A stretch of 46,135 nucleotides of DNA, taken from the NCBI GenBank assembly GCA_027459605.1, contig DAIDHR010000014.1, forward strand, positions 1 to 46,135, given 5' to 3'. The translations under genes and the position numbers were made by a program. The notes beneath the pieces were generated by a model, which saw only the letters and a list, made by a program, of their open reading frames with translations, searched no databases and was not told where the DNA came from. Origin of the DNA: Alphaproteobacteria bacterium. GTDB taxonomy: Bacteria; Pseudomonadota; Alphaproteobacteria; UBA9655. Shown here piece after piece: positions 25,528 to 34,306 of the stretch (the first letter of the stretch is position 1; each line of letters opens with the position of its first letter).

Positions 25528-26087
25528 AGACATTGTTCGTTGTCCTCTCCTCTTGCGTGGATATATATACTCGGAGAATCTTAGCACAATCCCTTCAAGA
25601 GTGATGAGGTAGAGAAGGTACGTTACTTTTTCTTTTTTAAGCCTTTGATTTGCACCTCTTTTTTGTTAAACTTTAAAGATGATCCCGGGATCACGGTTTT
25701 TTAGGCTTGTATCGTGATACAGAGTGAAGGAAGGAAAGAAGCTTTCTGGGAAACTTTCCTTTCTTGCCCAATCCAAACTCGACTTCAAGAAAAAAATCAG
25801 TAAAGTTAGCTAGCTCTATGATCCACTTTACAGATTTTAAGCTTTCAAAAAGTTTTATCTGGGTGATAATGCAGAAAGAGATCGCGCCAGAATCTTTTCT
25901 TTATTATCATCCTATTTGTAGCACTGAATACAGAAAAAATCAAGAAAATAGATGAAATGGCCAATTAAAGTTTCAGGGGATGGATCTTATTTTTTCTGTG
26001 GTTTTGGCGCTTGTTCCCAAAGTGTGATGGATAGAAGGCTCTTTATTAAGACGAACTTATTGGAAGAAAGCGAGTTGGGAGGAGCAT
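25528..26087. other. Long intergenic stretch, no gene supported
   Basis: Short open frames here (e.g. 25764-25955) have no coding look. A hairpin-like GGAAAG...CTTTCC lies at about 25727-25770. The string ATGGCCAATT at 25957 recurs at 27429, both followed by A/T-rich sequence, and may be an old insertion-sequence end. Otherwise nothing recognised. Confidence 0.4.
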
Positions 26088-26125
26088 GAAAAAAAGAGAG
26101 GGTAACCCACCCCCTCTCTTTTTCC
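26088..26125 (-). terminator. Terminator of the rplM-rpsI operon
   Basis: Read on the minus strand: AAAAGAGAGGG, a loop of about 9, then CCCTCTCTTTTTTTC. Strong GC stem plus a T-run, 16 bases after rpsI. Confidence 0.85.
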
Positions 26126-26140
26126 AAACAACAGATACCC

Positions 26141-26635
26141 TTACCGTTTCGAGAATTGGAAACTTCGGCGGGCTTTCTTGTGGCCGTATTTTTTCCGCTC
26201 AACCACACGAGCATCTCGCGTTAAGAATCCTTCTTTCTTGAGAATACTCCGCAAGGCCGGTTCATAATAGGTTAAGGCTTTACTAATTCCGTGACGAACT
26301 GCTCCAGCTTGCCCAGAGAGACCGCCTCCTGAAACAGAGCACATCACGTCATACTGGGCTTCACGGCCAACCACCACAAAGGGATGATTCATTAACATTC
26401 GTAAAACGGGGCGAGCAAAGTACACTTTACTATCTCGTCCATTAACGGTTACTTTCCCTGTTCCAGGTTTAATCCAAACGCGTGCTATCGCGTCTTTTCT
26501 TTTTCCTGTAGCGTAAGATCGCCCTTGCGTGTCGATTTTGGGTTCAGGAAGAGCTTTTTCACCTGCCCCTTCTTTCCCATAAGCGGCATTTTCCGAGACT
26601 ACTGTTTTTAGTTTATCAAGACTGACTTTCGCCAT
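26141..26635 (-). CDS. rpsI: 30S ribosomal protein S9
   Basis: 164 residues; the first ~35 form an extension seen in many Alphaproteobacteria. Core blocks: [48 protein letters not shown], and the C-terminal tail [12 protein letters not shown] that reaches the P-site tRNA. It begins two bases after the rplM stop codon; the rplM-rpsI pair is near universal. Confidence 0.98.
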   Translation of the reverse strand: MAKVSLDKLKTVVSENAAYGKEGAGEKALPEPKIDTQGRSYATGKRKDAIARVWIKPGTGKVTVNGRDSKVYFARPVLRMLMNHPFVVVGREAQYDVMCSVSGGGLSGQAGAVRHGISKALTYYEPALRSILKKEGFLTRDARVVERKKYGHKKARRSFQFSKR

Positions 26636-26637
26636 GC

Positions 26638-27102
26638 TTAGTCACTCCTCTTATTCTTGGGGTTCATGGATGCAATGTCCAAAACTTGGGGGTTTTGAGC
26701 TTCATGGGGATGATTCGGCCCGGCGTATATCTTAAGCGCACTCATTTGCTGGCGCCCTAAAGGTCCCCGGGTAATCATCCGCTCAACAGCTTTATAAACA
26801 ACCCGTTCAGGATATTTGCCTTCTAACAGCTGTTTCATCGTCCGTTCTTTAATTCCACCGGGGTATCCCGTATGCCAATAAAACTTTTTATCCTTAAGCT
26901 TATGTCCAGTCAGACGTACTTTCTCAGCATTTGTAATAATAATAAAATCACCGCAATCCATGTGAGGGGTAAATGTAGGCTTGTGCTTCCCGCGAAGGTA
27001 TTTGGCTACTTGGGACGCAAGCCGCCCCAACACAAGATCCGTGGCATCAATAACATACCACTTTTTATCCACCTCACTGGCTTTCATGGAATAGGTTTTC
27101 AT
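26638..27102 (-). CDS. rplM: 50S ribosomal protein L13
   Basis: 154 residues from the ATG at 27102 ([20 protein letters not shown]), the usual alphaproteobacterial start; a frame to 27129 adds nine residues. Signature blocks: [38 protein letters not shown], and MLxRGPLG-like [12 protein letters not shown]. Assembly protein of the large subunit, co-transcribed with rpsI. Confidence 0.98.
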   Translation of the reverse strand: MKTYSMKASEVDKKWYVIDATDLVLGRLASQVAKYLRGKHKPTFTPHMDCGDFIIITNAEKVRLTGHKLKDKKFYWHTGYPGGIKERTMKQLLEGKYPERVVYKAVERMITRGPLGRQQMSALKIYAGPNHPHEAQNPQVLDIASMNPKNKRSD

Positions 27103-27192
27103 ATCCTTTATCCTTCTTTTCAAGACCAATGATGAAGACGCTTGTATCTCGCCCCCTCTCTTTTGTCAAGGAATTTATTAGAAAAAGAAGGG

Positions 27193-27208
27193 CGGTATTA
27201 TAATACCG
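27193..27208. promoter_or_regulatory. Perfect 16-bp palindrome upstream of rplM
   Basis: CGGTATTATAATACCG is fully self-complementary, 91 bases before the rplM start. It could be a regulator binding site or part of a terminator (TTTTTT follows a few bases later on the plus strand). No function can be read directly. Confidence 0.45.
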
Positions 27209-27312
27209 TCATCTTTTTTGAGACTATTCAAGAGAAAGTTGAGGCGAAGTTACATCCACTGCTTATAAATGAGAAGGATGATAATTAACCTAAGTTTAGG
27301 CAAGAGCTCACG

Positions 27313-27343
27313 TTTTTCATTGAAATACAATATGTTAGGGTCA
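27313..27343 (+). repeat. 31-bp direct repeat, copy 1 (left of radC)
   Basis: TTTTTCATTGAAATACAATA then TGTTAG, one variable base, GTCA. Matches 28602-28632 with one mismatch. Between here and radC (27344-27606) nothing else is recognised except a GTCCGGTGGTGAG string near 27417, similar to GTCGGGTGGTAAG near 28652 after copy 2. Confidence 0.85.
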
Positions 27344-27606
27344 CATCAAGGAGTTTTGCTTCACTCGCGGCCGCAACGGCGATCCTGGATATTGTCCTTC
27401 ATTATAGAAAAATTTGTCCGGTGGTGAGATGGCCAATTTAAAATTTTGACATAAGAAGGCTCAGTATTATGCAATAAATATAAACTTCAAGAAATCTAAC
27501 CATCTTTTCCCAAATGTAAGAAATTAAAATGACTATAGGAGACTTTCTTCCGAGGGGTTATAAAAAACAGGCAGCCTTCATAATAGTTTAACCAGAGAGA
27601 TTAAGA

Positions 27607-28275
27607 ATGACCGTAGAAGGGCATCGTAAACGACTCAGGGAGCGCTTTTTGAAAGGGGGCGGAAAAGCCGTCCCGGATTACGAACTTCTTGAACTTCTTT
27701 TGTTTGGAGTTATTGCCCGGAGTGATGTCAAACCTCTGGCTAAAAAACTTCTTAGTGAATTTGGGAGCCTTTCTGCTCTTTTACAAGCGGATACGGAAAA
27801 GCTTAAGTCCGTTCCAGGAATGGGGGAGGCAACAATAGCAGCTCTTAAAGCTATCCATGAAACAGCATGCCGGTTGGTGAGAGAAGAGGTCGCAAATCAG
27901 CCTATACTCCAAACATGGAACTCGGTGATTGAGTATTGCCGAGCGCGCATGTCTCACTTGGCTATTGAGCAATTTCGTCTTTTATTTTTAGACCAAAAAA
28001 ATAAGATCATTGCGGATGAAATTCAACAACAAGGGACGATAAACTGTACCCCTATCTTTCCTCGAGAAGTGGTTAAAAGGTGCCTTGAACTTGGAGCCGT
28101 TAGTTTGATCATGGTCCATAATCACCCCAGCGGGGATCCTACCCCTTCTCAAGCAGATATAGATATTACCCAAAAGATAATAAAAGCAGCCAAGGAACTT
28201 GAAATTCAAGTTCTTGATCACTTAATAATAGGTCGTTTTGGCCATACCTCCTTAAGAAAAAATAACCTTCTTTAG
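27607..28275 (+). CDS. radC: RadC-family JAB/MPN+ protein
   Basis: 222 residues. The N-terminal UPF0758 helical part and helix-hairpin-helix (LKSVPGMGEATIAALKAIHE, about 61-80) are followed by a JAMM-like metal site HNHPSGDPTPSQADID near residues 171-186, with FLDQKNKIIADEIQQQGTIN in between. Despite the name, a DNA-repair role is not well supported in the family. Similar proteins occur on mobile elements. The gene lies alone between two copies of a 31-bp direct repeat. Confidence 0.9.
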   Translation: MTVEGHRKRLRERFLKGGGKAVPDYELLELLLFGVIARSDVKPLAKKLLSEFGSLSALLQADTEKLKSVPGMGEATIAALKAIHETACRLVREEVANQPILQTWNSVIEYCRARMSHLAIEQFRLLFLDQKNKIIADEIQQQGTINCTPIFPREVVKRCLELGAVSLIMVHNHPSGDPTPSQADIDITQKIIKAAKELEIQVLDHLIIGRFGHTSLRKNNLL

Positions 28276-28328
28276 TCGACTATTAAAAACTCACGATAAA
28301 GCGCATTATCCTCTTTTCTCTCCCTCTT

Positions 28329-28414
28329 CGCCATCCCCGCGAAGGCGGGGATCCAGGGTAATTACCTGAAATAAAACAAATACTTCTGGATTCCCGCCTA
28401 CGCGGGAATGACAC
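28329..28414. repeat. REP-like inverted doublet
   Basis: GCCATCCCCGCGAAGGCGGG followed by GATCCAG, then 38 bases on CTGGATTCCCGCCTACGCGG followed by GAATGAC. Each half is itself a hairpin (CCCCGC/GCGGGG and TCCCGC/GCGGGA) and the two halves are inverted relative to each other. This is the layout of a bacterial interspersed mosaic element, here in the gap after radC. Confidence 0.8.
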
Positions 28415-28452
28415 CTGGGGAGGTAGGATAATGTATAACGATCATTTCTCAT

Positions 28453-28506
28453 AAAAAAATTGCAAGATTTTGAAGACTAACCGTCTCTTTTCTTGCAATT
28501 TTTTTT
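28453..28506. terminator. Bidirectional terminator between radC and ppiD
   Basis: AAAAAAATTGCAAGA (28453-28467) pairs with TCTTGCAATTTTTTTT (28491-28506), with an additional AGAC/GTCT step inside the loop. The A-run on one side and T-run on the other serve both converging genes. Confidence 0.85.
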
Positions 28507-28601
28507 ATTAAATTTTGTTTAATTTTCTTAGAGTTTTCCTTGTGTATGGGACTTTTTAACATTCAACTCTATAATAACCCAAGCTTTGGATAATCTATTA
28601 C

Positions 28602-28632
28602 TTTTTCATTGAAATACAATATGTTAGAGTCA
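28602..28632 (+). repeat. 31-bp direct repeat, copy 2 (right of radC)
   Basis: Second copy of the repeat at 27313-27343, same orientation, one mismatch. It lies 41 bases from the ppiD stop codon. Confidence 0.85.
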
Positions 28633-28673
28633 TTGCAATTTACAAAGTTAGTCGGGTGGTAAGGGCACCCCAT

Positions 28674-30272
28674 CTACTGAGAAACCAACGCCTGAATGGC
28701 ATGACTATTAATCTTGACAGGATACCGCACACGAAGCGCATTATGATAACTGATCACGAGATCATTTTGGTAGGACCGGAGGAGTTTATCCTTAAAGGCA
28801 GTCATTTTTTCTTCTTTTACTGTAGAGGAGGCTGGAATAATTTTCTTAAGGACAACCACAGCAAACCCATCTTTTGTTTGAATCATTCCCGCCTGATTGG
28901 GGCGTAATGTAAACGCAAGATTTTTGACCTCATCAGGCACTGAAGGAGAGGGCTCGGATAAGGACAGGTTTGGTAAAAGCTGCATTAAGGATACCTTTCG
29001 ATCTCCTTCATTAAAAGCAGTTACATACCCCTCAGCCTTGGCGTACGCTGCTTTTAGTTTCTCATGGTCTAACCATGTCTTTAAGACACGATCTTTAATA
29101 TCAGCAAACGGCTCAATTGCTGCAGGCCTAACTTTATCAAGGCGAAGGGTGTAATAAGCCCCATTTTTTGCTTGAGCAAAGGGGCTATCCATTCCTTCTT
29201 CCAAGGTGAATGTGGTTTGAAGAATCTCGCGCGAAAGCCCTTTATCTTGAGGAAGCCCAGGATAAGGAGTGCCCATCCGATCACTCCCTTGAGCATCAAT
29301 GCCCTCAAGCTTAACAACCTGCGCTCCTTTTATGGTAGGAGCCAACTCTTCATAAGTGGCCCCACCTGCAATTTTATCATCCAATTCCTGTGTGATTTGT
29401 AAAGTTTTTTCAATAGCTTTTTCTTTTTGAAGTTCAGCTACAATGAGCGGTTTTGCATGATCTAATGTTTGTTTCCCATAGGCTTCAGGTTTGGCCGTAT
29501 AGGTTGATTTGATCTCTTCCTGTGAAATCGGAACTTCCTTTGCGATGCTTGCTGGATCAACGATCAGAACCGTGGCAGTTCTTAGCTCTGGGGTTTCAAA
29601 TTCCTTTTGATACTCCTTGTAAAAGGTTTCTAAAACAACATCATCAGGAGTTGCCGGAGTTGGCATATCTCTCGGAGAAATCAGCATCATGCCTACTTGC
29701 CGGTATTGGTATTGCGCTTCAAATAGGCGGTCTGCCATTTCATCAGGGAGATATGCCCCAACTTTAATTGCATCAACGAGCTGGTCGCGCGTAAGCTCCT
29801 TTCGGATTTCTGCAATAAAGGTATCTTCAGATATGCCGCTTGCTCTTAAAAGCTGAGTAAAAAGAGCTCGATCAAACCCCCCGCTCCCGCTCTGAAAAGC
29901 TTTTATGGATTGGATATGCTTTCGTACAGTTTCATCACTTACCGTAAGACCAAGATGCTCGGCTTCAAGATTTAGAAGAATTTCTTGGATTAATTCGTTA
30001 AGAACCATTTGAGGCAATCCTGATTTTAAAACCTCTTCCCTCCCTATGGTTCCTTCAGACTGGGCCATGATCATTTGCAGCTGCTGTTGGAGTTTTTCGG
30101 AAAATTCATACCGACTTATCGAAAGGTTACCGACTTCCGCAACCACAGCATTCGGGTCGTGAGGTTGGAATATCTTTCCTCCTCCAAAAAAAGCAACAAA
30201 ACTTAAAGCGACAATTGCAAGAAAGATTCTTGCAACTTTAGATTGGGAAAACTTTTGAAAAGCTTGAATCAT
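28674..30272 (-). CDS. PpiD-type periplasmic peptidyl-prolyl isomerase/chaperone
   Basis: 532 residues. The short cytoplasmic N-terminus (MIQAFQKFSQSKVARI) and one membrane helix (FLAIVALSFVAFFGGG, about 17-32) precede a SurA_N-like chaperone region (SISRYEFSEKLQQQLQMIMA to about residue 170). A degenerate parvulin domain follows, then a long C-terminal helical part. The parvulin signature is weak, as in E. coli PpiD, so chaperone rather than isomerase activity is likely. It assists folding of exported proteins at the Sec exit. The gene stands alone before the tRNA-Ser integration site. Confidence 0.85.
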   Translation of the reverse strand: MIQAFQKFSQSKVARIFLAIVALSFVAFFGGGKIFQPHDPNAVVAEVGNLSISRYEFSEKLQQQLQMIMAQSEGTIGREEVLKSGLPQMVLNELIQEILLNLEAEHLGLTVSDETVRKHIQSIKAFQSGSGGFDRALFTQLLRASGISEDTFIAEIRKELTRDQLVDAIKVGAYLPDEMADRLFEAQYQYRQVGMMLISPRDMPTPATPDDVVLETFYKEYQKEFETPELRTATVLIVDPASIAKEVPISQEEIKSTYTAKPEAYGKQTLDHAKPLIVAELQKEKAIEKTLQITQELDDKIAGGATYEELAPTIKGAQVVKLEGIDAQGSDRMGTPYPGLPQDKGLSREILQTTFTLEEGMDSPFAQAKNGAYYTLRLDKVRPAAIEPFADIKDRVLKTWLDHEKLKAAYAKAEGYVTAFNEGDRKVSLMQLLPNLSLSEPSPSVPDEVKNLAFTLRPNQAGMIQTKDGFAVVVLKKIIPASSTVKEEKMTAFKDKLLRSYQNDLVISYHNALRVRYPVKINSHAIQALVSQ

Positions 30273-30381
30273 AATTAACCGTCATTTGTTCATTTTTTAA
30301 GGATCCTACAGATTATTGAGCCAACTCGCAAGACAAGAACCTTGACGTCTAGAGAACATTTCTATAGTTGGTGGAGAACAT

Positions 30382-30471
30382 GGATGGGTGGCCGAGTGGT
30401 TGAAGGCACCGGTCTTGAAAACCGGCAGACGTTAACGCGTCTCGTGGGTTCGAATCCCACCCCATCCGCCA
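30382..30471 (+). tRNA. tRNA-Ser (UGA), CCA encoded; integration target
   Basis: 90 bases. Acceptor GGATGGG/CCCATCC, anticodon stem CCGGT/ACCGG around CTTGAAA (anticodon TGA), a long variable arm CAGACGTTAACGCGTCTC, T-arm GTGGG-TTCGAAT-CCCAC, discriminator G and genomic CCA. Its 3' part from the anticodon arm onward is repeated at 45360, which marks it as the attachment site of the element to the right. Confidence 0.97.
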
Positions 30472-30480
30472 TTTTTGAGG
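30412..30480 (+). repeat. attL, left attachment repeat
   Basis: From GTCTTGAAAACCGG in the anticodon arm through the tRNA 3' end to ATTTTTGAGG. The first 53 bases are identical to 45360-45412. After one additional T here, the next 15 bases (CCGCCATTTTTGAGG) match too. The cross-over lies somewhere in this block. Confidence 0.93.
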
Positions 30481-30504
30481 GATTTTTAGTGCGAGTTTTC
30501 TTTT

Positions 30505-30525
30505 TCATGGGACACTCATGGGACA
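30505..30525 (+). promoter_or_regulatory. Candidate integrase arm-type sites, left end
   Basis: Two ATGGGACA motifs 10 bases apart. The 21-bp string recurs exactly at 45223-45243 near the right end. Two inverted TGTCCC copies lie at 30619-30624 and 30630-30638, also upstream of the integrase gene. Such repeats are typical of binding sites for the N-terminal arm domain of tyrosine integrases. Confidence 0.65.
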
Positions 30526-30768
30526 GTTGAGAATAACAAACCCCACATTGTGAGAATAAATCCGACTAACCTATCCCATTTAAAAATCTCCTTTTTGCGC
30601 CCCCAAATTTTCATGGACTGTCCCTTCGTTGTCCCATGGCAAGAAACTTTCTGCGTTTTTATCAGTATGTGTAAGAAAAAAATAAGTGCTATTTATCGGT
30701 GTTTCCATTGGAACTTGCTGTTTTTTATACTTCGTTATAGACTCTCCTAGCTGACTACAGGGGATTAA

Positions 30769-31830
30769 ATGGCGACAATCGAAACGCGGCGCAATGAGGA
30801 TGGAACCATTGGGTACAGAGCAAAAGTTCGCTTAAAAGGCTTTCCATCTCAATCTGCCACCTTTGAACGTAAAACAGATGCAAAGGAATGGGCAAAGCAA
30901 ACTGAAGCCAACATGCGGCAAGGCAGGCATTTTAAAACAACAGAAGCGAAAAAGCATATGGTTGGGGATCTCATTGATCGGTATCTTCTCGAGATCAAAA
31001 AGAAAAATTCAAAACGCTTTGTAGACGTGAGAACACTGTTGGGATGGTGGAAGGGGGAGATAGGAGTTTATCTCCTTTCCGATGTATCCCGAGCCCTTAT
31101 CATTGAACAACGGGATAAACTCCTCAATACCAAGGGCCGCCATGTGGAAAGGCGCAGCAACGCTACTGTTAATCGTTATATGACAGCTCTGGGAAATGCT
31201 TTCACTGTTGCCACAAATGAATGGGAGTGGCTGCAAGAAAATCCGATGAGGAAAATCTCCAAATTATCAGAACCTCGGGGACGGGTGCGCTTTTTAGACG
31301 ATGCGGAGCGTGAGCGACTTCTGGGAGCTTGCAAAGCTTCAGCTAGCCCTTACCTTTATACACTTGTTGTCCTGGCTTTAAGTACTGGGGCACGACAAGG
31401 AGAGCTCCTTAATTTACATTGGAGCGATGTTGATTGGCAACGTCGTGTTATTATCTTGCATGATACAAAGAACAAAGAGAGACGCTTATTGCCTCTCGTT
31501 CATTATGCTTTGCAGCTCATGGAAGAGCACAATAAGATTAGAAATATAGCCTCGGATTTGGTTTTTCCTTCTCCATCTCATCCTATGAAGCCTTGGGACA
31601 GTCGCTCGGCCTGGCTATCCGCTCTGAAAAAGGCAGATATTCAAGACTTTCGGTTTCATGACCTCCGTCATAGTTGCGCCAGTTATCTAGCCATGAATGG
31701 GGCTTCTCTGGCAGAAATCGCCGAGGTATTGGGGCACAAGACCCTTCAAATGGTGAAACGATACGCTCACCTGAGTGAAGCCCATACAGCTAAAGTGGTT
31801 CAACGTATGAACGAAAGGATCTTTGGGTGA
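30769..31830 (+). CDS. Tyrosine site-specific integrase
   Basis: 353 residues. The N-terminal arm-binding/SAM-like part includes KGFPSQSATFERKTDAKEWA. The catalytic domain has Arg209 (STGARQGELLNL), Lys234 (HDTKNKERRLLPL), His297-Arg300 (FHDLRHSC), His323 (LGHKTLQM) and nucleophile Tyr332 (VKRYAHLS). All are present, so it looks active. It directs recombination between the tRNA-Ser site and the element. It starts 298 bases after the tRNA and overlaps the next gene by four bases. Confidence 0.95.
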   Translation: MATIETRRNEDGTIGYRAKVRLKGFPSQSATFERKTDAKEWAKQTEANMRQGRHFKTTEAKKHMVGDLIDRYLLEIKKKNSKRFVDVRTLLGWWKGEIGVYLLSDVSRALIIEQRDKLLNTKGRHVERRSNATVNRYMTALGNAFTVATNEWEWLQENPMRKISKLSEPRGRVRFLDDAERERLLGACKASASPYLYTLVVLALSTGARQGELLNLHWSDVDWQRRVIILHDTKNKERRLLPLVHYALQLMEEHNKIRNIASDLVFPSPSHPMKPWDSRSAWLSALKKADIQDFRFHDLRHSCASYLAMNGASLAEIAEVLGHKTLQMVKRYAHLSEAHTAKVVQRMNERIFG

Positions 31831-32393
31831 ATAGGACGTTTGCACAAAAAACACATGAGCAGAATGTTGACTCTTACAAAAAGTGGCTATGTGACACTAC
31901 CACCATAAATGTTCGACAAGGGTTGGAGGATATACTCTCCAACAGCATTCCATTTTATGCATTGAGGGAACTGCAAATAAGACATTCAGCAAGTAAGCTA
32001 CTGAACTCAGCTAGCTTTGAGGATGGCAATATCATTCTAGATAGTATGATCACATATATACCAGGTTTTGACTATCAGGGTATATTGGGAGCTACTATTA
32101 GCTCTCGTCCTAAATTTGTAAAACTGATTTATCAATCCGTGTTATGTTTTCCGACCGCACTCTACGAGGCCTACAAGGAAATCACGGGGGAGAATTTAAG
32201 ATTGGATGACCTTTCTGAGATCAGAGAATTTTACGAGCATTGCTCTCAAATTGATTTATGGACCGCCCAAGAATTCTGCGCCTATATCAGTCATTGTAGT
32301 CCAGAAGCTTTGAATTTCATATTCGAGCATCCCGAAATGGATTTTATGTCGGAAGACCCAGAAACCCAGGAGCTTATCGTAAAAGAATTATGA
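31827..32393 (+). CDS. Hypothetical protein, first part of a frame broken by TGA
   Basis: 188 residues from a GTG that overlaps the integrase stop (GTGA). No family recognised: soluble, mixed alpha/beta composition, acidic C-terminus. The same reading frame continues after the TGA at 32391-32393 for another 157 codons with no other stop, so this is probably the N-terminal portion of one ~345-residue protein. Coupling to the integrase suggests an accessory role in integration or element control, but nothing in the sequence proves it. Confidence 0.6.
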   Translation: MNRTFAQKTHEQNVDSYKKWLCDTTTINVRQGLEDILSNSIPFYALRELQIRHSASKLLNSASFEDGNIILDSMITYIPGFDYQGILGATISSRPKFVKLIYQSVLCFPTALYEAYKEITGENLRLDDLSEIREFYEHCSQIDLWTAQEFCAYISHCSPEALNFIFEHPEMDFMSEDPETQELIVKEL

Positions 32394-32420
32394 GACCTGC
32401 TTCCTGGGCTTTCTCGCCTC

Positions 32421-32864
32421 TTGCTAAGGCCAGACCTTTACGAGTGGAACTTAGCGTTCCTGAAAGCCGCTATTCTTGGAGGGGCTTTTGAGATTGCTCT
32501 TCTTGATCGTGACAATTGGGAGAAAAGCTCCCTAAAACCTAAAAAGGGGCTGGAATGGGCAAAGAAGAAAGGGATTGAGTACCACCCTGTGCTTGACGAA
32601 CTTCTCCTGGATTTAAATGTAACCTCTGCAACACCTGCGGTCTCTTCAGGATACACAACGCCCTACTTAGAGATGATGCGAGAGGTTATAAGGGAGCTGG
32701 AGATTTCGACAGAAAACCAGGGAAAAAAAGAGGCCATGGCTGCTTTGTTTACCAAGAAAATCATTGATCATAAGCTTACTCCAAGCCAAAAACTAGCCGA
32801 TGCTATGGCGACTTTAGTGCGCTTGCCTGAATCGCAAAAAGGACGAGCAAAACGTAAGGGGTGA
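32421..32864 (+). CDS. Hypothetical protein, second part of the TGA-interrupted frame
   Basis: 147 residues from a TTG at 32421, in the same frame as the preceding gene (open from 32394). There is no good ribosome binding site and no ATG nearby, so it is more likely the C-terminal portion of the upstream gene than an independent gene. The product contains ALLDRDNWEKSSLKPKKGLE and a basic tail (RAKRKG). Terminator follows at 32915. Confidence 0.5.
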   Translation: MLRPDLYEWNLAFLKAAILGGAFEIALLDRDNWEKSSLKPKKGLEWAKKKGIEYHPVLDELLLDLNVTSATPAVSSGYTTPYLEMMREVIRELEISTENQGKKEAMAALFTKKIIDHKLTPSQKLADAMATLVRLPESQKGRAKRKG

Positions 32865-32914
32865 CCCCATCGAAAATCGTTTCTTCATATCCTTTTGAAT
32901 TTAAAGATATTTTC

Positions 32915-32941
32915 AAAGGGAGAAAGGGTTTCTCCCTTTTG
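32915..32941 (+). terminator. Rho-independent terminator
   Basis: AAAGGGAGAAA, loop GGG, then TTTCTCCCTTTT: 11-bp stem, 50 bases after the interrupted gene. It separates the integrase unit from the replication unit. Confidence 0.8.
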
Positions 32942-33041
32942 CCTTGACCCCATTTACGATTTTTTTCCTTTCGGAATTCACGTTTACTCCATGAGTAGGC
33001 AGCAATTGTGCTGCTTCTTATAACTCAAAGGAATAAAAAGA

Positions 33042-33275
33042 ATGCATATTCATAACCAATCTACACAACCTTCACTAAGTGTCGACGACTTCGTCACCAT
33101 CAGACAGCTCACCACGAGTAATCCGGCCTTCACAGAAGGAGGGATCCGAGCTCTTATTTTTAGAGCTGAGCGCAACGGTTTTAACAGGTGTATCCGTCGG
33201 ATAGGGCGTAAGATCCTCATCTCTAAAAGCGCTTTTTCTCGTTGGATTGAAGACCAAAATGGAGAAGTGCGATAA
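33042..33275 (+). CDS. AlpA/excisionase-like DNA-binding protein
   Basis: 77 residues. DFVTIRQLTTSNPAFTEGGI, then ALIFRAERNGFNRCIRRIGR and KILISKSAFSRWIED, match the short MerR-like winged-helix fold of AlpA regulators and excisionases. In integrated elements such proteins activate or assist excision. It heads a run with the Toprim primase and RepA-like ATPase. A good AAAGGAATAAAAAG precedes the ATG. Confidence 0.7.
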   Translation: MHIHNQSTQPSLSVDDFVTIRQLTTSNPAFTEGGIRALIFRAERNGFNRCIRRIGRKILISKSAFSRWIEDQNGEVR

Positions 33276-33458
33276 ATGATGAATGGGAAAACAGAAAAGC
33301 CCCTCCGTGGTGGGAAGGAGCTTATTAAGCTTTCGTACTTTATTTCTAACATCGTTGCCCAAAGGGATCAACAGATTTCCGACACAGATTTCCGGTCGCA
33401 GATTTCCGGTCGCTCAAAAAGGCGTATCCATATTAGGTCTAAGGAGGTGTCCAAATGA
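33276..33458 (+). CDS. Possible small ORF between alpA and primase genes
   Basis: 60 codons starting directly after the upstream stop and overlapping the primase start by four bases. It contains three CAGATTTCC repeats (33372-33412), two of them as adjacent exact 14-bp units. No family recognised. It could be a leader or a decayed gene. Confidence 0.3.
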   Translation: MMNGKTEKPLRGGKELIKLSYFISNIVAQRDQQISDTDFRSQISGRSKRRIHIRSKEVSK

Positions 33459-34306
33459 TGTCTCCTCCGATTGACTGGATCGCAAAGCAGCTGGGTAAGG
33501 CAACGCGTACCGGAAACGGTTGGTTATGTCTTTGTCCTGCCCATGATGATCATCATCCCAGCCTCTCCTTATCCTTAAGCGAGGATGGGACATTGTTAGC
33601 GCATTGTTATGCGGGGTGTTCTTTTCCGGACATTCTCTCTGCCTTACGCAGTAGAAGATTGTTGGAAATGAACGATTTTCCTCAGCAAAGCGATAGGTTC
33701 CCTCAGGCGTCAAATGAAATGGCCTTAAGGATATGGCAGGAATCTGTTCGCGCAGAGGGCACGTACGTTGAGACATACTTGAGATCACGGGGGATTTGCG
33801 GGGATATTCCCCCAACTCTTAGGTTTCATCCCAGGCTTTTTCATAACTCCAGGACCTATCATCCGGCCATGGTGGCTGCCGTTACCCTATGGCCCAGCAA
33901 AAGTGTCGTTGGTGTTCATCGGACATATCTCACGGCTGATGGAACGGATAAGGCCCCTCTATCGCCAAACAAGATGATGTTGGGATCTACAAAAGGGGGA
34001 GCTGTAAGGCTCTCCCCAATAGGGACAAAACTGATTCTGGCTGAAGGTATAGAAACGGCGTTGAGTTGTTTCTCTGCAACCAACATACTCACCTGGTCCT
34101 GCCTTTCTACCTCAGGGATGATTGATGTTGTTGTGCCTCCCCTGGAGATAACGCAAGAGATCATCATCTGTGCCGATGGGGATGGGGCAGGCCAAAACGC
34201 CGCAAATAAATTAGCAAAAAGATTGCATCAGGCTGGGTATGGCGTACGGATTGCACCATCCCCTCAAGGTCAAGATTTCAACGATATTTTAAGGGAACAA
34301 ATATGA
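33455..34306 (+). CDS. CHC2 zinc-finger / Toprim primase-like protein
   Basis: 283 residues. An N-terminal zinc motif CLCPAHDDHHPSLSL ... AHCYAGCSF (residues 25-56) is followed by a linker and a Toprim domain with LILAEGIETALS and IICADGDGAGQNAANKLAKR (about 190-255), giving the acidic residues that bind magnesium. This layout is typical of plasmid and integrated-element primases. A strong AAGGAGGTG lies before the ATG. It overlaps the RepA-like gene by four bases, so priming and helicase-like functions are coupled. Confidence 0.85.
   Translation: MMSPPIDWIAKQLGKATRTGNGWLCLCPAHDDHHPSLSLSLSEDGTLLAHCYAGCSFPDILSALRSRRLLEMNDFPQQSDRFPQASNEMALRIWQESVRAEGTYVETYLRSRGICGDIPPTLRFHPRLFHNSRTYHPAMVAAVTLWPSKSVVGVHRTYLTADGTDKAPLSPNKMMLGSTKGGAVRLSPIGTKLILAEGIETALSCFSATNILTWSCLSTSGMIDVVVPPLEITQEIIICADGDGAGQNAANKLAKRLHQAGYGVRIAPSPQGQDFNDILREQI

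Noticed and set aside
25764-25955. 63-codon plus-strand frame downstream of the LRR gene
   Set aside because: No ribosome binding site, no family, biased low-complexity composition.
30342-30530. 62-codon frame across tRNA-Ser
   Set aside because: It is simply an open frame through the tRNA gene and attL.
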